The translations under genes and the position numbers were made by a program. The notes beneath the pieces were generated by a model, which saw nothing but the letters and a program-made list of their open reading frames with translations, did no database searches and was not told where the DNA came from. A DNA stretch of 64,000 nt from Streptomyces ochraceiscleroticus (GTDB lineage Bacteria; Actinomycetota; Actinomycetes; Streptomycetales; Streptomycetaceae), in contig NZ_JOAX01000021.1 of the NCBI RefSeq assembly GCF_000720485.1, forward strand, positions 135,500 through 199,499, given 5' to 3'. Every line of letters begins with the position of its first letter. Within the stretch, counting starts at the first letter, position 1. Of this stretch, positions 26,599 to 40,013 are shown one piece after another.

Positions 26599-29500
26599 TT
26601 ACTTCACAAGCCGCTTCGACAGAATGCGGCCGATCTCCGCGGCCGGCTCCGGGGCCAGCAGTCCTTCGTGGGTCGCGGCGACCTCGCAGCGCTCGAAACC
26701 GCCCGCCGTGAACGGCTCCCAGGCCCGCGGGTCCGCCCAGGACCGCACGTTCTCGGTCGCCGCCACCAGCAGGACGTCCTCCTTGAACACACCGAGCTCC
26801 ACGGGGTGCACCAGCGTCACGTTGTTGATGAGGACATCGAGGACCGTGCCGCGCCGCTCGTCGTCGAGAAGCCGGGACTCACTGTTGCCCCGCCCCATGT
26901 ACGCGACGACCCGGGCCCGTGTCTCGGCCGGGTCGTCGGGCACGTCGTCCGGGTCGCCGTGCATCCGCGCGTACGCCTGGAACATGTCCGTGAGCACCTG
27001 CTCCTTGCTCAGCTCCCCCTTGATGCCGACCTCGACGGGATAGGAGTCGAGCAGCACCAGCAGCTCCACCGACTCGCCCTGCTGCTGGAGTTCGACGGCG
27101 AGGGCGTGGGCGAGCACGCCGCCCATGGAGTAGCCGAGCAGCCGGTAGGGCCCGGTCGGCTGGACGGCGCGGATCTGCTCCGCGTAGCCGGTGAGCAGCT
27201 CCGGCAGGGACGCGGAGAGCGGGGTGCTGCCGTCCAGGCCCCGGTTCTGGAGTCCGTACAGCGGCTGGTCGGGGTCGAGGGTGGGCAGCAGCGTGGAGTA
27301 GCACCAGCCGAGGCCGCCCACCGGGTGCACGCAGAACAGCGGGCGCCGGGCGCCCGTGGTGCGCAGCGGCAGCAGTTCGCCGAAGCCGTCGGTGTGGTCG
27401 CCGTCGCCGTAGAGCCGGCGCAGGAGCTGCGCGGGGGTGGGGGCCTCGAAGACCGCCCGGAGCGGCACCTCGACGCCCAGTGCGCGGCTGATGCGCCCCG
27501 CGAGCTGGGAGGCGAGCAGGGAGTGCCCGCCGCTCTCGAAGAAGTTGTCGTCGATGCCGACCTGGTCGGCGCCGAGGACCTCGGCGAAGAGCCGGCACAG
27601 TACTTCTTCGTGGGCCGAGCGGGGGAGCCGCCCGCCGCCGGTGCCTGCCTCGGGCGCGGGCAGCGCCCGGTGGTCCAGCTTGCCGTTGGGGGTGAGCGGC
27701 AGCCGGTCGAGCAGGACGACGGCCGAGGGCACCATGTATTCGGGGAGCTCCTCGGCGAGCTCCGCCCGCAGCCGGCCGGTGTCCAGCTCCGCGCCGCCGT
27801 CGGGGTCTGCGGGCACCACGTAGGCCACCAGCCTGCGGTCGCCGGGCCGGTCCTCGCGGACCGTCACCGCCGCCCTGGCCACGTCGGCCCGCCGGCCGAG
27901 CACGGCCTCGATCTCGCCGGGCTCGATGCGGAAGCCACGCAGTTTGACCTGGTTGTCGGCGCGCCCGAGGAAGTCCAGGCGCCCGTCCGCGCGCCACCGT
28001 CCCAGGTCGCCGGAGCGGTACATCCTGCTGCCCGGCTCGCCGAACGGGTCGGCGACGAAGCGCGCGGCGGTGGCGCCCGGCCGGTGCAGGTAGCCGCGGG
28101 CGATGCCGGGGCCCGAGAGGTACAGCTCGCCGGGGACGCCCGGCGGCACCGGCTGCAGCCGCTCGTCCAGCACGTAAACGCGCGCGCCGTTGAGCGGGCG
28201 GCCGATGGGCTGCGGGCCGCGCTCCTCCGGGTCGTTGAGGCCGCAGGACACCTCGACCGTCATCTCGGTGGGGCCATAGCCGTTGATCATGCGTCGGCCG
28301 GTGGCCCAGCGGTCGATGAGCTGCGGGGTGCATGCCTCGCCGCCGGTGAGGAGGGTGGTCAGGTCGGGCAGGTCGACGGCGGGGACGCTCTCCAGAACGG
28401 CCGGCGGGACGTGCGCGTGGGTGATCCGCCGCTCGGCCAGGAAGGCGGCGAGTTCACCGCCGACCGGTGTCTGGTCGGCGATGACCAGGCAGCCGCCGGT
28501 GAGCAGTGCCATGCACAGTTCGGAGACCGAGACGTCGAAGCCGGGCGAGACGAACTGCAGTACCCGGCTCCCCTCGCCGGCGCCGTGCACGGCACGGTGG
28601 TTGGCGGCGAGCCCGGCCAGGCCGCGGTGGGAGACGACGACGCCCTTGGGGGTGCCGGTGGAGCCCGAGGTATAGATCACGTACGCGGGGTGGCCGGGCA
28701 GCAGGGCCGGGATGGGCGGAGTGCTGTCGCGGCGCTGTACTGCCTCGACGGTGGCGGGGTCGTCGAGCACGAGGACGGTGGCGTCTCCCGCGGACAGCCG
28801 GCCGGCGAACTCCGCCGTGGTCAGGACGTGGCCGGGCGCGGCGTCGGCGAGCATCAGGTCGAGCCGGCGCCGGGGGTACTCGGGGTCGAGCGGCAGATAC
28901 GCGGCTCCCGCCTTGGTCACCGCGAGCACGGCGGTGACCATGGCTGCCGACCGGGGCAGCGCGATGGCCACGAGGTGCTCGGGGCCCGCGCCCAGGGCCA
29001 TGAGGTGGTGCGCCAACTGATTGGCGCGTGCGTCGAGTTCGGCGTAGGTCAGGGTCTCCTCCGCCGATTCCACCGCCGGGGCGTGCGGGGTGCGGGCCGC
29101 CTGCCGGCGGAACAGTTCGGGGAGCGTGTCAGGCGCCTCGAGCGCGGCTGGCCCCTGCCAGGTGTCGAGCATCGCGTGGCGCTCGGCGCCGGAGAGCACA
29201 TCGAGCCTGCTGAGGGGCCGGGCGGGCGCGTCCGCCGCCGAGCCGAGCAGCCGCGCGAAGCGCTCGGCGAAGCTCCGCACGGTGGACCGGTCGAAGAGCG
29301 CCTCGGCGTATTCGACCACCCCGCGCAGCCCCGCGGGCCGCCCGTCGGCGTCCTGGGTCTCGGTGAGGGTGAAGCTCAGGTCGAACTTGGCGACGCCGAC
29401 GCCGAATCCCTCGAACCCGACGGTCAGCTCCGGCAGTTCCAGCGTCGGCCGCGCGTTGTTCTGGAAGGTCAGCATGACCTGGAAGAGCGGATGCGAGGCG

Positions 29501-32199
29501 GCGGAGCGCACCGGGTTCAGGGCCTCCACCAGCCGCTCGAACGGCACGTCCTGGTGCGCGTAGGCCGCCAGGTCCGCCTCCCGGACCCGGCGCAGCAGGT
29601 CCTGGAAGGCGGGGTCGCCCGAGGTGTCGGTGCGCAGCACGAGAGTGTTGACGAAGAAGCCGGCCAGGTCGTCCAGCGCCTGGTCGGTGCGGCCCGCGAC
29701 GGCGGTGCCGAGCGGAATGTCCTGGCCGGCCCCGAGCCTGGTGAGCAGCGCGGCCAGCCCGGCCTGCAGGACCATGAACAGGGTGCAGTCGGCGGCCTTC
29801 GCCAGTTCGGCCAGGCGCTGGTGGGTGGCCGCGTCGAGGGTGAACCCGACGGTGCCGCCGTGGTGGTCGGGGGCCGCGGGGCGCGGGCGGTCGGCGGGCA
29901 GGTCGAGCTGTTCGGGCGCCCCGGCCAGCGTCGTACGCCAGAAATCGAGCTGCTTCGCGAGCAGGCTCTCCGAGTCGTCCGCCTCGCCCAGGAGGTCGCG
30001 CTGCCAGAGCGTGTAGTCGGCGTACTGGACCGGCAGCGGCGACCACGCGGGCGCATCACCGGCCCGTCGCGCGGCGTATGCCTCGCCCAGGTCGCGGAGC
30101 AGCGGTGCGACCGAGCCGCCGTCCCCGGCGATGTGGTGCACCAGGAGCAGCAGGATGTGTTCCTGCTCGGAGAGCCTCAGCAGCGTGGCACGCAGCGGGA
30201 TCTCCCGCGTCAGGTCGAAGGCGTACCGCGAGGCGTCGAGCAGCAGCCGCTCGCTCGTCCCGCCGCTCGCCTCGATCACCTCCAGCTCGGGGCGGGCCCG
30301 GCCGGGGTCGAGGATGTGCTGGTAAGGCACCCCGTCGGCCTCGCGGAAGACGGTGCGCAGGCTTTCGTGGCGGGCGGTCAGGTCGCCCAGCGCGGCGGCC
30401 AGCGCGGCCCGGTCAAGCGGCCCGGTGAGCCGCAGCGGCATGGGGATGTTGTAGGTGGCGCTGGGCCCTTCGAGGCGGTGCATGAACCACAGCCGCTGCT
30501 GGGCGAAGGAGAGCGGGACGCGCGCGGGGCGCTCGGCGGGGGTCAGCGCGGGCCGGGACTGCCCGCCCTGGCCGAGGCGCCGGGCCAGCGCCGCCACCGT
30601 GGGCGCCTCGAACAGGGTACGGATCGGCAGTTCGACGCCGAAGGCGGCGCGGACCCGGCTGAGCAGCTTGATCGCGGACAGCGAGTGGCCGCCCAGCGCG
30701 AAGAAGTCGTCGTCCACGCCGACTGTGTCGTGTCCCAGTACGGTGCCGAAGAGACCGCACAGGATCTCCTCGGGCGGGAGAAGGGTTCCGGGGGCGCGGG
30801 CGGCCGGGGCCTCTTCGTGCGCCGGGTCCTCTTCGTGCGCCGCCACCGTTTGGTTCACGGTGGCTGGTAGCGCGGCCCGCTGCTCCTCGGTGAGCCGTGG
30901 CAGATCGGCCAGCACCCGTCCGGCACCGTCCGCCACCGCCCGCAGCAGCGCTTCGATCCAGGTGACAAGGGCCTGCGCGGCCTGCGTGCTGTACAGATCG
31001 GGCCGGTGTTCCAGGCGTATCTGGAGCCGGCTGCCGAGCATGCCCGCGATCAGCCGCAGCGGGTAGTGCGCGGCGTCCTTGCCGGACACCCGCGTGACGC
31101 GCAGCCCGCCGAAGCCGGTCTGCGGGGCGCCGCCGCCGGGGTAGTTCTCGACGGTCAGCGCCGTGTCGAAGAGGTCACCGGCGCCGACGAGCCGCTGCAG
31201 CTCACCGAGGCGGAGATGCTGGTGGCCGAGGAGCCGGGCCTGCTCGGCCTGCAGCCGGGCGAGATTGTCGGCGAGGGAGGCCCGCGGGTCCAGCCGCACC
31301 CGGACCGGGACGGTGTTGATGAACAGGCCCACCATGGACTCGATCCCGGGTATCTCCGGCGGGCGGCCGGACACCACCGACCCGAAGACGACATCGTCCC
31401 GCCCGGTCAGTTCCGCGAGGACCAGCGCCCATACGCCCTGCAGCAGGGTGTTGACGGTCAGCCCGTGGGCCCGCGCCCGGCCGGTGAGGGCAGTGGTGAG
31501 TTCCTCGGAGAGATCCGTGGTGCGGTACTCGGGCAGGATGGGCGCGCGCTCCGGGTCCGGCGCCGCCACCAGCGTGGGCCCGTCCAGGCCCGCCAGCGCC
31601 TCCCGCCATGCCTCCCGCCCGGCGTCCGCGTCCTGCCGGCCCAGCCACTCCAGGTAGGTGCGGTACGGCGTGACGGCGGGCAGTCCCGAGGGGTCGCCGT
31701 GGTCCGCGTACAGCGTGAGCAGTTCGCGCTGCAGGATCGGCGCCGACCAGCCGTCGACGACGATGTGGTGGTTGGTCAGGACGAGGCTGTGCCGCCGCTC
31801 CCCCAGTCGTACCAACGTGAACCGCAGCAGGGGCGCGGCCGTCGGGTCGAAGCGGCGCTCCCGGTCCTCCGCGAGGAGCGTCTCCAGTGCCTGCTGCCGC
31901 TCCGCGGGGTCCAGCGGCGTCAGGTCGGCGTCGGCCCACGGGAGCGGTACCTGCCCGACGATCACCTGGAGGGGCTGCCCGTTCTTGCGCTGCCGGAACG
32001 CGGCGCGCAGATTGGCGTGCCGCTGGAGCAGGGCACGGGCGGCCGCCCGCAGCCGTTCGACGTCGAGCTGCCCTTCGAGCTCCATGACGAGCTGGGTGTT
32101 GTAGACGTCGGTCCCGTGCGCGTCGGAGAGTGCGTGGAAGAGCAGTCCCTCCTGCAGCGGCGAGAGCGGCAGGACGTCTTCGAGCCTCGAAGCCTTCAT
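26599..32199 (-). CDS. NRPS3: C-T-C-A-T-TE, terminal synthetase with an A-less module
   Basis: 1866 residues. Order: C6 (HHIVVDG near 150; N-terminus [16 protein letters not shown], suited to accept a D-residue donor after the E domain of NRPS2), T6 (FFALGGHSL near 503), C7 (HHIAGDG near 690), A7 ([10 protein letters not shown] near 1180; pocket D-V-S-H-L-G-G-V-E-K, unassigned, with an acidic Glu at the pocket mouth), T7 (GGHSL near 1558), TE (GYSMGG, Ser near 1690). Between C6 and T6 the A domain is missing: the linker [18 protein letters not shown] runs straight into the pre-T linker [10 protein letters not shown]. Residue 6 must therefore be loaded in trans. The TE releases the peptide by hydrolysis or cyclisation. 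The ATG at 32199 overlaps the NRPS2 stop by 4 bases. Confidence 0.93.
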   Translation of the reverse strand: MKASRLEDVLPLSPLQEGLLFHALSDAHGTDVYNTQLVMELEGQLDVERLRAAARALLQRHANLRAAFRQRKNGQPLQVIVGQVPLPWADADLTPLDPAERQQALETLLAEDRERRFDPTAAPLLRFTLVRLGERRHSLVLTNHHIVVDGWSAPILQRELLTLYADHGDPSGLPAVTPYRTYLEWLGRQDADAGREAWREALAGLDGPTLVAAPDPERAPILPEYRTTDLSEELTTALTGRARAHGLTVNTLLQGVWALVLAELTGRDDVVFGSVVSGRPPEIPGIESMVGLFINTVPVRVRLDPRASLADNLARLQAEQARLLGHQHLRLGELQRLVGAGDLFDTALTVENYPGGGAPQTGFGGLRVTRVSGKDAAHYPLRLIAGMLGSRLQIRLEHRPDLYSTQAAQALVTWIEALLRAVADGAGRVLADLPRLTEEQRAALPATVNQTVAAHEEDPAHEEAPAARAPGTLLPPEEILCGLFGTVLGHDTVGVDDDFFALGGHSLSAIKLLSRVRAAFGVELPIRTLFEAPTVAALARRLGQGGQSRPALTPAERPARVPLSFAQQRLWFMHRLEGPSATYNIPMPLRLTGPLDRAALAAALGDLTARHESLRTVFREADGVPYQHILDPGRARPELEVIEASGGTSERLLLDASRYAFDLTREIPLRATLLRLSEQEHILLLLVHHIAGDGGSVAPLLRDLGEAYAARRAGDAPAWSPLPVQYADYTLWQRDLLGEADDSESLLAKQLDFWRTTLAGAPEQLDLPADRPRPAAPDHHGGTVGFTLDAATHQRLAELAKAADCTLFMVLQAGLAALLTRLGAGQDIPLGTAVAGRTDQALDDLAGFFVNTLVLRTDTSGDPAFQDLLRRVREADLAAYAHQDVPFERLVEALNPVRSAASHPLFQVMLTFQNNARPTLELPELTVGFEGFGVGVAKFDLSFTLTETQDADGRPAGLRGVVEYAEALFDRSTVRSFAERFARLLGSAADAPARPLSRLDVLSGAERHAMLDTWQGPAALEAPDTLPELFRRQAARTPHAPAVESAEETLTYAELDARANQLAHHLMALGAGPEHLVAIALPRSAAMVTAVLAVTKAGAAYLPLDPEYPRRRLDLMLADAAPGHVLTTAEFAGRLSAGDATVLVLDDPATVEAVQRRDSTPPIPALLPGHPAYVIYTSGSTGTPKGVVVSHRGLAGLAANHRAVHGAGEGSRVLQFVSPGFDVSVSELCMALLTGGCLVIADQTPVGGELAAFLAERRITHAHVPPAVLESVPAVDLPDLTTLLTGGEACTPQLIDRWATGRRMINGYGPTEMTVEVSCGLNDPEERGPQPIGRPLNGARVYVLDERLQPVPPGVPGELYLSGPGIARGYLHRPGATAARFVADPFGEPGSRMYRSGDLGRWRADGRLDFLGRADNQVKLRGFRIEPGEIEAVLGRRADVARAAVTVREDRPGDRRLVAYVVPADPDGGAELDTGRLRAELAEELPEYMVPSAVVLLDRLPLTPNGKLDHRALPAPEAGTGGGRLPRSAHEEVLCRLFAEVLGADQVGIDDNFFESGGHSLLASQLAGRISRALGVEVPLRAVFEAPTPAQLLRRLYGDGDHTDGFGELLPLRTTGARRPLFCVHPVGGLGWCYSTLLPTLDPDQPLYGLQNRGLDGSTPLSASLPELLTGYAEQIRAVQPTGPYRLLGYSMGGVLAHALAVELQQQGESVELLVLLDSYPVEVGIKGELSKEQVLTDMFQAYARMHGDPDDVPDDPAETRARVVAYMGRGNSESRLLDDERRGTVLDVLINNVTLVHPVELGVFKEDVLLVAATENVRSWADPRAWEPFTAGGFERCEVAATHEGLLAPEPAAEIGRILSKRLVK

Positions 32200-35100
32200 A
32201 CGATGTCCCTCAATTCTGCTTCCAGGTCGTCGATTTCGTCCTGGCTCAGTGCGGCAAGCGTCAGGTCGGACGGCGTGTGGCCACCGGCGTCCGGGGCCGC
32301 GGCGTGCTCGGCGAGCGCGCCGAGCATCCGGAACCACGCGGCGGCCAGCGCGGCAATCTCGTCCTCGTCGAACAGGGCGGCCGGCCAGGTCCAGGTCACG
32401 GTGAGCTCGGGCCCGTCCGGGCGGTCCTGGGTCATGGCGTTGATCTCCAGGGGGTGGCCGACGGGCATCCCCGGATCGCGGGGCAGCGGCCCCCGTACGC
32501 CGGGGACGACCGCCCAGTCGGCGACGTCCTCGGCCCCCGCCGCGAGGAAACGGCCGAGGTAGTTGAAGCCGATCTGCGGCGTCGGGCGGGCGGTGAGCGC
32601 GGACTCGCCATCGGGCCGGAGGTGGCGCAGCATTCCGTACCCGATGCCGTTGTCGGGCAGCGCGCGAAGCTGTTCCTTGATCCGCTTGAGCGCGCGTCCC
32701 AACGCGGGCCCCGGCGTGCGCAGTTCGTCGTCGGCCAGTGGTCCGGGATCGATGCTGACGGGGTAGAGCGTGGTGAACCAGCCGACGGTACGGGAGAGAT
32801 CGGCACCCGGCACGATCTCCTCGCGCCCGTGCCCCTCCAGGTCGACGAGCAGGGCGGTGTCCCCATCCCCGAGCCCTGCACCTCCCCGTTCCCGCGACAC
32901 GGCGCGCCGCCGCTCCAGTACGGCCAGCGCGAGTCCGGTCAGCAGCACGTCGTTCACCCCGGCGTGGAAGGCCGCCGGTGCGATCGTCAGCAGCGCGTGG
33001 GTGACCTCGGTGGGGAGGCGCCGGGTGAGCGACCGACACGTACCGGCCGCGTCGCGGGCCCGGTCCCAAGTGGCTCTGGCGGGGAGCGGGTCGGCCGTGC
33101 CCGTCATGCCCTCCCACAAGGGAAGTTCGGCCGTACGGTCCGGCCCTGCGGCGTGCTCGGCGAGCAGGCGGCTCCAGCGGCGGAAGGAGGTCGGCACCGG
33201 TGCCGGCTCCGCCCGGCCGCCCGCCGCCGTGCCGTGCCAGGCCGCGGCGAGGTCCGGCAGCAGGATCCGCCAGGAGACGCCGTCCACGACGAGGTGGTGC
33301 GCGACGATCAGCAGCCGTCCGGGCAGTTCCGGCCCGCGGTCGAACCAGACGCACTGCACCATGACGCCCTCGGCAGGCGCCAGCCTCCCGCGGGCTGCCT
33401 CGCCCTCCCGCTCGACCAGTGCGTCCCAGGCCGACGCGTCGAGGCCGGCCGCGTCCACCCTGTGCAGGACGGCTCCGGCGGAGACCGCGCCGCGGGGCGG
33501 CACTGTCAGCTCCCAGCCGTCGGCGGCCGGCACGGCACGCATCCTGAGCACGTCGTGGTGATCCAGTACGGCCTGGACGGCGGCTGCCAGCCGGGCCGGG
33601 TCGGCACCCCGGGGCACCTGAACGACCATCGACTGGTTGAACCCCTCCCAGGGGCCGTCGAGCTCCCGCAGCCAGTGCATGATGGGCGTCGCCGGAAGAC
33701 TCCCGGTACCGTCCTGCCGCTCCGTCCCGGTCGTCGGGGCGACCGACGCGGCGACCGTGGCCAGCGCGGCGACGGACTGGTGCGTGAACACGTCGCGGGC
33801 GGTGAGGAGCAGGCCCGCCGAGCGCGCCCGGCTCACCAGTTGGATGGCCAGGATGCTGTCGCCGCCGAGCTCGAAGAAGGGCTCGTCCACGCCGACCTGC
33901 TCCAGGCCGAGCACCTCGGCGAACAGGCCGCACAGCATCTCCTCCTGGGACGTGCGCGGGGTTCGTCCGGCCGGGCGAGCGGCGGCATCCGGCGCGGGCA
34001 GGGCACGCTGATCGAGCTTGCCGTTCGGCGTCACCGGGAGCGCGGCCAGGGGGACGACGGCCGAGGGCACCATGTACGCGGGCAGCCGTTCGGCCGCGTG
34101 TGCCCGCAGCGCTGCGGTATCGGCGTCGCCGACGACATACGCCACGACGCGCCGGTCGCCGGGGCGGTCCTCGCGCACCACCACGGCCACCTGCCGGACC
34201 CCGGGCCCGGACGCCAACACCGCCTCGATCTCGCCGAGTTCGATACGGAAGCCCCGCACCTTCACCTGGTGATCGGCCCGGCCCACGAACTCCAACTCAC
34301 CGTGCCGAGTCCAGCGGGCCAGGTCGCCAGTGCGGTACATCCGTGCTCCGGCCGGCCCGAAGGGGTCCGCAACGAACCGGCCCGCGGTCAAGCCCGGACG
34401 CCGCAGATAGCCCCGCGCCAGACCGGCCCCTGCCACATACAACTCCCCGGCCACGCCTACTGGTACCGGAGAGAGCCGCTCATCCAGCACATACACCCGC
34501 GCGTTGACGATCGGCCGCCCGATCGGCGGCACCATCTCCCCCGCCAACGGCTCGCTCATCGTCGCGCAGACCGTCGTCTCCGTCGGCCCGTACGCATTGA
34601 CCATCCGGCGCCCGGCCGACCAGCGCCCCACCTGCCCCGGCGGACACGCCTCACCGGCCACCACCAGCGTCATTCCATCCGGCAGCGCACCGTCCGGCAA
34701 CACTCCCAACGCCGCAGGCGGCAACGTCACATGAGTAACCCCATGCCGCGCCAACACACCGACCAGACCCTCACCCGGCAACAACTCCTCCGACGACGCC
34801 AACACCAACCGCGCCCCCGACAACAACGCCATGCACAGCTCGGAGATCACCGCGTCGAAGCTCAGGGAGACGAATTGCAGCACCCGGCTGTCGGGGCGCA
34901 CGTCGAACCGCTCGATCTGACCGGCGGCGAGGCTTGCGATGCCCGCGTGGGTGACGACCACGCCCTTGGGCCGGCCGGTGGAACCGGACGTATAGATCAC
35001 ATACGCCGGCGAGCCCGGCCGCAGGGGTTCACTCCGCTCCGCGTCAGTGAGGTCGTGGGCGTCGGCAGAGCCGATCCGGGCGGCCGTCCCCGGGTCGTCC

Positions 35101-38100
35101 AGCAGCAGCACCTCGGCCGTGGCAGGCAGCGCACCGGCCGTCGCCGTATCCGTCAGCACACAGACGGGACGGGCGTCCTCCAGCATGTACGCGATCCGCT
35201 CCGCCGGATACTCCGGATCCACCGGCAGATAGGCACCACCCGCCTTCACCACCGCCAGCAGCGTCACCAGCCACTCCACCGACCGCGGCAGCGCCACCGC
35301 CACCAGCCGCTCGGGGCCGACACCCGCCGCCACCAGATGCCGCGCAAGCCGGTTCGCCCGCGCGTTCACCTCCGCGTACGACAGCACCGACGCACCGCAC
35401 TCCACCGCCACCGCATCGGGCGTACGGCTCACCTGCGCCTCGAACAGCTCCGGCAAGGTCCCTGCCGTGACGGCTCGCCCCGTGTCGTTCCACTCGTACA
35501 GCAACCGGCTCCGCTCACCCTCGGACAGCACCTCCAGCCGTCCCACGGGGCAGTCGGGGTCGGCCGCTGCCGACTCCAGCAACCGCACCAGACGTGTGAC
35601 CAGTGCTTCGACCGTGTCGCGGTCGAAGAGGTCGGTGGCATACACGACGCCGCCGGCGATGCCGTCCGGGGCTCCCGTCTCGTCGTGGTGTTCGCGCAGG
35701 CTGAAGGCCAGATCGAACTTGGCGGCCGTGGTGTCCGGCACCACCTGCTCGGCCCGCAGGCCGGGGAGATCGACGGTGCCCGCCTCGTGGCTCTGTACGG
35801 TCAGCATCACCTGGAACAGCGGGTGGTGGCCGAGCGAACGGACCGGACGGACGATCTCGACGAGGCGCTCGAACGGCACGTCCTGGTGGCCGAACGCCCC
35901 GAGGTCCGTCTCCCGCACCCGCTCCAGCAGCTCACGGAAGCCCGGATTACCCGAGGTGTCCGTACGCAGCACCAGCGTGTTCACGAAATACCCGACGAGG
36001 TCGTCCAGCGCCTCGTCGGCGCGCCCCGCCACCGCCGTGCCGATCGGGATGTCCGTTCCGGCACCCATACGGGAGAGCAGCGCCGCGAGCCCGGCCTGCA
36101 ACACCATGAAGGCCGTGGTCCCGGTCTGCCGCGCCAACGCGGTGAGCCGACGGTGGAGGTCGGCAGAGATCCGTACGTCCACGTCGTCACCCCGGTGAGT
36201 GGCAACGGCCGGACGCGGACGGTCCAGGGGCAGTTCGGTCAGCTCCGGCAGCCCGGCCAACTGCTCACGCCAGTACCGCGACTGCCGCGAAAGCAGGCTC
36301 TCCGGATTCTCCTCGCAACCCAGCACCTCCTGCTGCCACAACGCGAAGTCGGCGTACTGCACGGGCAACGGCTCCCAGATCGGAGCCGCGCCCTTGATGC
36401 GTGCCGCATACGCCCGCGACAGCTCCCGCAACAGCGGACCGGTCGAACCACCATCGGCCACTATGTGATGCATCAGGACGAGCAGAACATGCTGCTCAGA
36501 GCCGATGCGGAACAGGGTCACCCGCACCGGCATCTCGGTATCGAGAGCGAAGCCGTACTGTGACGCCTCCGCGAGTGACGCCTCCAGCTCCCCCTTCGAC
36601 ACCTCCACCACGACCGGCCGGGGAGCCGCCTTCTCCACTGGAAGGATCCGCTGCCGCGGCACCCCGCCCACCTCCGGAAACACCGTCCGAAGGCTTTCGT
36701 GCCGCTCCACCACATCACCCAACGCGGCTTCCAGAGCGGCAACATCCAACGCACCGCTCAACCGCAGAGCCAACGGCACGTTGTATGTAGCGCCGGGGCC
36801 CTCCACCTGGTCGAGCACCCACAGCGGCCGCTGGGTGAAGGACAGCGGCACCACGTCGGGCCGTTCTCGCGGGGTGAGAGCGGTACGTGCGCGGTCCGCA
36901 CCCTCGACGCGTCCGGCCAGAGCCGCGGCAGACGGGGCCTCGAAGAGCGCACGGAGTGGCAGCTCCACTCCGAAGGCGGAGCGGATCCGGCTGATCAGCC
37001 GGGTGGCCAGCAGCGAATGCCCACCGAGCTCGAAGAAGCTCTGCTCCGCACCGACCCCCTCCAGCCCCAGCACCTCGGCGAACAGGCCACAGAGAATCTC
37101 CTCCTGCGGCGTGCGCGGCGCGCGCCCGGCCGGGCGCGCTGCGGTGTCCGGTGCGGGCAGGGCGCGCTGGTCGAGCTTGCCGTTCGGGGTCAGTGGCAGC
37201 TCCTCCAGCACCACGAACGCCGATGGCACCATGTACTCCGGCAGCCGTTCGGCCGCCCGGGCCCGCAGCGCTGCCGTATCCGCGTCACCGACCACGTACG
37301 CCACGATGCGCCGGTCGCCGGGGTGGTCCTCCCGCATCACGACCGCGGCCTGCTGGATGCCGGGGTGGGCCCCGAGTACCGCCTCGATCTCTCCCAGCTC
37401 GATGCGGAAGCCCCGCACCTTCACCTGGTGATCGGCTCGGCCCACGAACTCCAACTCACCGGACCGGTTCCACCGCACCACATCACCCGTGCGGTACATC
37501 CGCGTCCCGGCCGGCCCGAACGGGTCCGCAACGAAGCGGCCCGCGGTCAAGCCCGGACGCCGCAGATACCCACGCGCCAGACCGGCCCCCGCCACATACA
37601 GCTCCCCGGCCACGCCTACTGGTACTGGCGAGAGCCGCTCGTCCAGCACATACACCCGGGCGTTGACGATCGGCCGCCCGATCGGCGGCACCATCTCCCC
37701 CGCCAACGGCTCGCTCATCGTCGCGCACACCGTCGTCTCCGTCGGCCCATACGCGTTCACCATCCGGCGCCCCGCCGACCACCGCCCCACCTGCCCCGGC
37801 GGACACGCCTCACCGGCCACCACCAGCGTCAACCCATCCGGCAGCGCACCGTCCGGCAACACTCCCAACGCCGCAGGCGGCAACGTCACATGAGTAACCC
37901 CATGCCGCGCGAGCACGCCCACCAGACCCTCGCCCGGCAACAACTCCTCCGAAGACGCCAACACCAACCGCGCCCCCGACAACAACGCCATACACAGCTC
38001 CCAGGAGGCGGCGTCGAAGCTCGGGGAGGCGAACTGCAGCACCCGGCTGTCGGAGGTGATGTCGAAGGACTCGATCTGGGTCAGGGACAGGCTCGCGATG

Positions 38101-40013
38101 CCCGCGTGCGTGACGACCACGCCCTTGGGGCGGCCGGTGGAACCGGACGTATAGATCACGTACGCCGGTGAGCCCGGCCGCAGCGGCTCCCCGCGCTCCG
38201 CATCCGTCAGATCGTGGGCATCGGCAGCATCGACCCGGGCAGCGGTGTCCGGATCGTCCAGCAAGAACAGTTCTGCCGTGGCAGGCAGCGCACCGGCCGT
38301 CGCCGCGTCCGTCAGCACACAGACGGGGCGGGCGTCCTCCAGCATGTACGCGATCCGCTCCGCCGGATACTCCGGGTCCACCGGCAGATAGGCACCACCC
38401 GCCTTCACCACCGCCAGCAGCGCGGCGACCAGGTCGACCGAGCGGGGCAGCGCCACCGCGGCATACCGCTCCGGACCCACGCCCCGCTCGACGAGCCGGC
38501 GGGCGAGCCGGTTGGCGCGCTGGTTCAACTCGCGGTAGGTGAGGGCGGTTTCACCGTGTTCGACGGCGACCGCGTCGGGGGTGCGCCTTACCTGTTCCTC
38601 GAAGAGCCGCGAAAGGGTCGCGTCGGTCACCGGGCGCGCGGTGTCGTTCCACTGGTCCAGCAGGCGGGTGCGCTCGACCGGGTCGAGGACATTGAGGTCA
38701 CCGGTGACGCAGCCGGAGTCGGCCGCTGCGCGCTCCAGCAGTCGTACCAGGCGGGCGGCCAGGTCCTTGGCCGTCGCCTCCTCGAAGAGGTCGGTGGCGT
38801 AGACGAGGCCGCCGGTGATGCCGTCGGGGGTGCCGTCGGCCGCGTGGTGCTCGTGCAGGCTGAAGGTGAGGTCGAACTTCGCCGTTCCGGCGCTGAGGTC
38901 CTCGACCTCGGTGGTCAGTCCGGGCAGCGCCGGGGCGGCGCCGGCGTTGTTCTGCAGGACGAGCATCACCTGGAACAACGGGCTGTAGGCCAGCGAGCGG
39001 CTCGGGTTGACGACCTCCACCAGCCGTTCGAAGGGCACGTCCTGGTGGGCGAACGCCGCGAGGTCCGTCTCCCGCACCCGCTCCAGGAGCTCACGGAAGC
39101 TCGGATCACCCGAGGTGTCCGTACGCAGCACCAGCGTGTTCACGAAGAACCCGACAAGGTCCTCCAGGTCCTCGTCCTGGCGCCCGGCCACCGCCGTGCC
39201 GATCGGGATGTCCGTTCCGGCACCCATGCGGGAGAGCAGCGCCGCGAGCCCGGCCTGCAACACCATGTACATGGTGGCGTTGGCACTGCGGGCGAGCTCG
39301 GCGAGAGCGCGGTGTGTCCCGGCGCCGAGCCGCACGTCGACCGAGCGTCCCCGGTGGGTGGCGACGGCCGGACGCGGGCGGTCCAGAGGTAGTTCGGTCA
39401 GCTCGGGCAGCCCGGCCAACTGCTCACGCCAGTAACGCGACTGCCGCGACAGCAAGCTCTCCGGATCGTCCTCGGAACCCAGCACCTCCTGCTGCCACAA
39501 TGCGAAATCCGCGTACTGCACCGGCAACGGCTCCCACTCCGGAGCCTCGCCCTTGATGCGTGCCGCGTACGCCCGCGACAGATCCCGCAGCAACGGGCCG
39601 ATGGACCAGCCGTCGGCGACGACGTGATGCATCAGCACGAGCAGAACGTGCTGCTCAGGGCCCGCGCGGAACAGTGTCACGCGTACCGGTACCTCGGTAT
39701 CGAGAGCGAAGCCGTGCTGCGCTGCCTCCGCCAGCGACGACTCCAGCTCCCCCTCCGGCACCTCCACCACCACCGGCCGCACAGCCGCCTCCGCCACCGG
39801 AAGGATCCGCTGCCGCGGCACCCCCTCCACCTCCGGAAACACGGTCCGAAGGCTCTCGTGCCGACCCACCACATCACCCAACGCCGCCTCCAGAGCGGCA
39901 ACATCCAACGCACCGCTCAACCGCAAAGCCAACGGCACGTTGTACGTGGCGCCGGGGCCGTTCAGGCGGTACAGGAACCACAGCCGCTGCTGGGTGTAAG
40001 AAAGCGGAATCAC
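32196..40013 (-). CDS. NRPS2: C-A-T-C-A-T-E (aromatic, D-aromatic)
   Basis: 2605 residues. It begins directly in a condensation domain ([16 protein letters not shown]). C4 HHVVADG near 134; A4 [10 protein letters not shown] near 624 with pocket D-A-W-T-V-A-A-V-C-K, almost the GrsA Phe code; T4 GGHSL near 998; C5 HHIVADG near 1184; A5 near 1676 with pocket D-A-S-T-V-A-A-V-C-K, Tyr-like; T5 GGDSI near 2051; E domain HHLVVDG near 2239, EGHGRE and NYLGRF. The peptide would gain an aromatic L-residue and then a D-configured Tyr-like residue. Modules 4 and 5 are near-duplicates in DNA and protein. GTG start overlaps the NRPS1 stop (GTGA). The Phe-type pocket of A4 is the likeliest site for halo-Trp, but this is uncertain. 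Confidence 0.93.
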   Translation of the reverse strand: MIPLSYTQQRLWFLYRLNGPGATYNVPLALRLSGALDVAALEAALGDVVGRHESLRTVFPEVEGVPRQRILPVAEAAVRPVVVEVPEGELESSLAEAAQHGFALDTEVPVRVTLFRAGPEQHVLLVLMHHVVADGWSIGPLLRDLSRAYAARIKGEAPEWEPLPVQYADFALWQQEVLGSEDDPESLLSRQSRYWREQLAGLPELTELPLDRPRPAVATHRGRSVDVRLGAGTHRALAELARSANATMYMVLQAGLAALLSRMGAGTDIPIGTAVAGRQDEDLEDLVGFFVNTLVLRTDTSGDPSFRELLERVRETDLAAFAHQDVPFERLVEVVNPSRSLAYSPLFQVMLVLQNNAGAAPALPGLTTEVEDLSAGTAKFDLTFSLHEHHAADGTPDGITGGLVYATDLFEEATAKDLAARLVRLLERAAADSGCVTGDLNVLDPVERTRLLDQWNDTARPVTDATLSRLFEEQVRRTPDAVAVEHGETALTYRELNQRANRLARRLVERGVGPERYAAVALPRSVDLVAALLAVVKAGGAYLPVDPEYPAERIAYMLEDARPVCVLTDAATAGALPATAELFLLDDPDTAARVDAADAHDLTDAERGEPLRPGSPAYVIYTSGSTGRPKGVVVTHAGIASLSLTQIESFDITSDSRVLQFASPSFDAASWELCMALLSGARLVLASSEELLPGEGLVGVLARHGVTHVTLPPAALGVLPDGALPDGLTLVVAGEACPPGQVGRWSAGRRMVNAYGPTETTVCATMSEPLAGEMVPPIGRPIVNARVYVLDERLSPVPVGVAGELYVAGAGLARGYLRRPGLTAGRFVADPFGPAGTRMYRTGDVVRWNRSGELEFVGRADHQVKVRGFRIELGEIEAVLGAHPGIQQAAVVMREDHPGDRRIVAYVVGDADTAALRARAAERLPEYMVPSAFVVLEELPLTPNGKLDQRALPAPDTAARPAGRAPRTPQEEILCGLFAEVLGLEGVGAEQSFFELGGHSLLATRLISRIRSAFGVELPLRALFEAPSAAALAGRVEGADRARTALTPRERPDVVPLSFTQRPLWVLDQVEGPGATYNVPLALRLSGALDVAALEAALGDVVERHESLRTVFPEVGGVPRQRILPVEKAAPRPVVVEVSKGELEASLAEASQYGFALDTEMPVRVTLFRIGSEQHVLLVLMHHIVADGGSTGPLLRELSRAYAARIKGAAPIWEPLPVQYADFALWQQEVLGCEENPESLLSRQSRYWREQLAGLPELTELPLDRPRPAVATHRGDDVDVRISADLHRRLTALARQTGTTAFMVLQAGLAALLSRMGAGTDIPIGTAVAGRADEALDDLVGYFVNTLVLRTDTSGNPGFRELLERVRETDLGAFGHQDVPFERLVEIVRPVRSLGHHPLFQVMLTVQSHEAGTVDLPGLRAEQVVPDTTAAKFDLAFSLREHHDETGAPDGIAGGVVYATDLFDRDTVEALVTRLVRLLESAAADPDCPVGRLEVLSEGERSRLLYEWNDTGRAVTAGTLPELFEAQVSRTPDAVAVECGASVLSYAEVNARANRLARHLVAAGVGPERLVAVALPRSVEWLVTLLAVVKAGGAYLPVDPEYPAERIAYMLEDARPVCVLTDTATAGALPATAEVLLLDDPGTAARIGSADAHDLTDAERSEPLRPGSPAYVIYTSGSTGRPKGVVVTHAGIASLAAGQIERFDVRPDSRVLQFVSLSFDAVISELCMALLSGARLVLASSEELLPGEGLVGVLARHGVTHVTLPPAALGVLPDGALPDGMTLVVAGEACPPGQVGRWSAGRRMVNAYGPTETTVCATMSEPLAGEMVPPIGRPIVNARVYVLDERLSPVPVGVAGELYVAGAGLARGYLRRPGLTAGRFVADPFGPAGARMYRTGDLARWTRHGELEFVGRADHQVKVRGFRIELGEIEAVLASGPGVRQVAVVVREDRPGDRRVVAYVVGDADTAALRAHAAERLPAYMVPSAVVPLAALPVTPNGKLDQRALPAPDAAARPAGRTPRTSQEEMLCGLFAEVLGLEQVGVDEPFFELGGDSILAIQLVSRARSAGLLLTARDVFTHQSVAALATVAASVAPTTGTERQDGTGSLPATPIMHWLRELDGPWEGFNQSMVVQVPRGADPARLAAAVQAVLDHHDVLRMRAVPAADGWELTVPPRGAVSAGAVLHRVDAAGLDASAWDALVEREGEAARGRLAPAEGVMVQCVWFDRGPELPGRLLIVAHHLVVDGVSWRILLPDLAAAWHGTAAGGRAEPAPVPTSFRRWSRLLAEHAAGPDRTAELPLWEGMTGTADPLPARATWDRARDAAGTCRSLTRRLPTEVTHALLTIAPAAFHAGVNDVLLTGLALAVLERRRAVSRERGGAGLGDGDTALLVDLEGHGREEIVPGADLSRTVGWFTTLYPVSIDPGPLADDELRTPGPALGRALKRIKEQLRALPDNGIGYGMLRHLRPDGESALTARPTPQIGFNYLGRFLAAGAEDVADWAVVPGVRGPLPRDPGMPVGHPLEINAMTQDRPDGPELTVTWTWPAALFDEDEIAALAAAWFRMLGALAEHAAAPDAGGHTPSDLTLAALSQDEIDDLEAELRDIV
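34340..37990. repeat. Duplicated NRPS module segments (module 4 and module 5)
   Basis: DNA at about 34340-34820 (A5) is nearly identical to about 37490-37980 (A4); the offset is about 3160 bp, one module. The identity continues through the pre-A segments and C domains (about 36240-36780 versus 39400-39940), and part of it recurs in A3 (about 40480-40800) and C3 (about 42680-43080). It reflects module duplication or gene conversion and is a spot where recombination or mis-assembly could occur. Confidence 0.75.

Noticed and set aside
26599..27400. Monobactam-forming Cys thioesterase
   Set aside because: The nucleophile elbow is GYSMGG with Ser; the Cys expected by analogy to the sulfazecin TE is not there.
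32200..33933. Extension of NRPS3 upstream to 33933
   Set aside because: That stretch is an alternative frame of the E domain of NRPS2. NRPS3 begins at 32199, where the C-domain N-terminus [10 protein letters not shown] starts and the ATG overlaps the NRPS2 stop.
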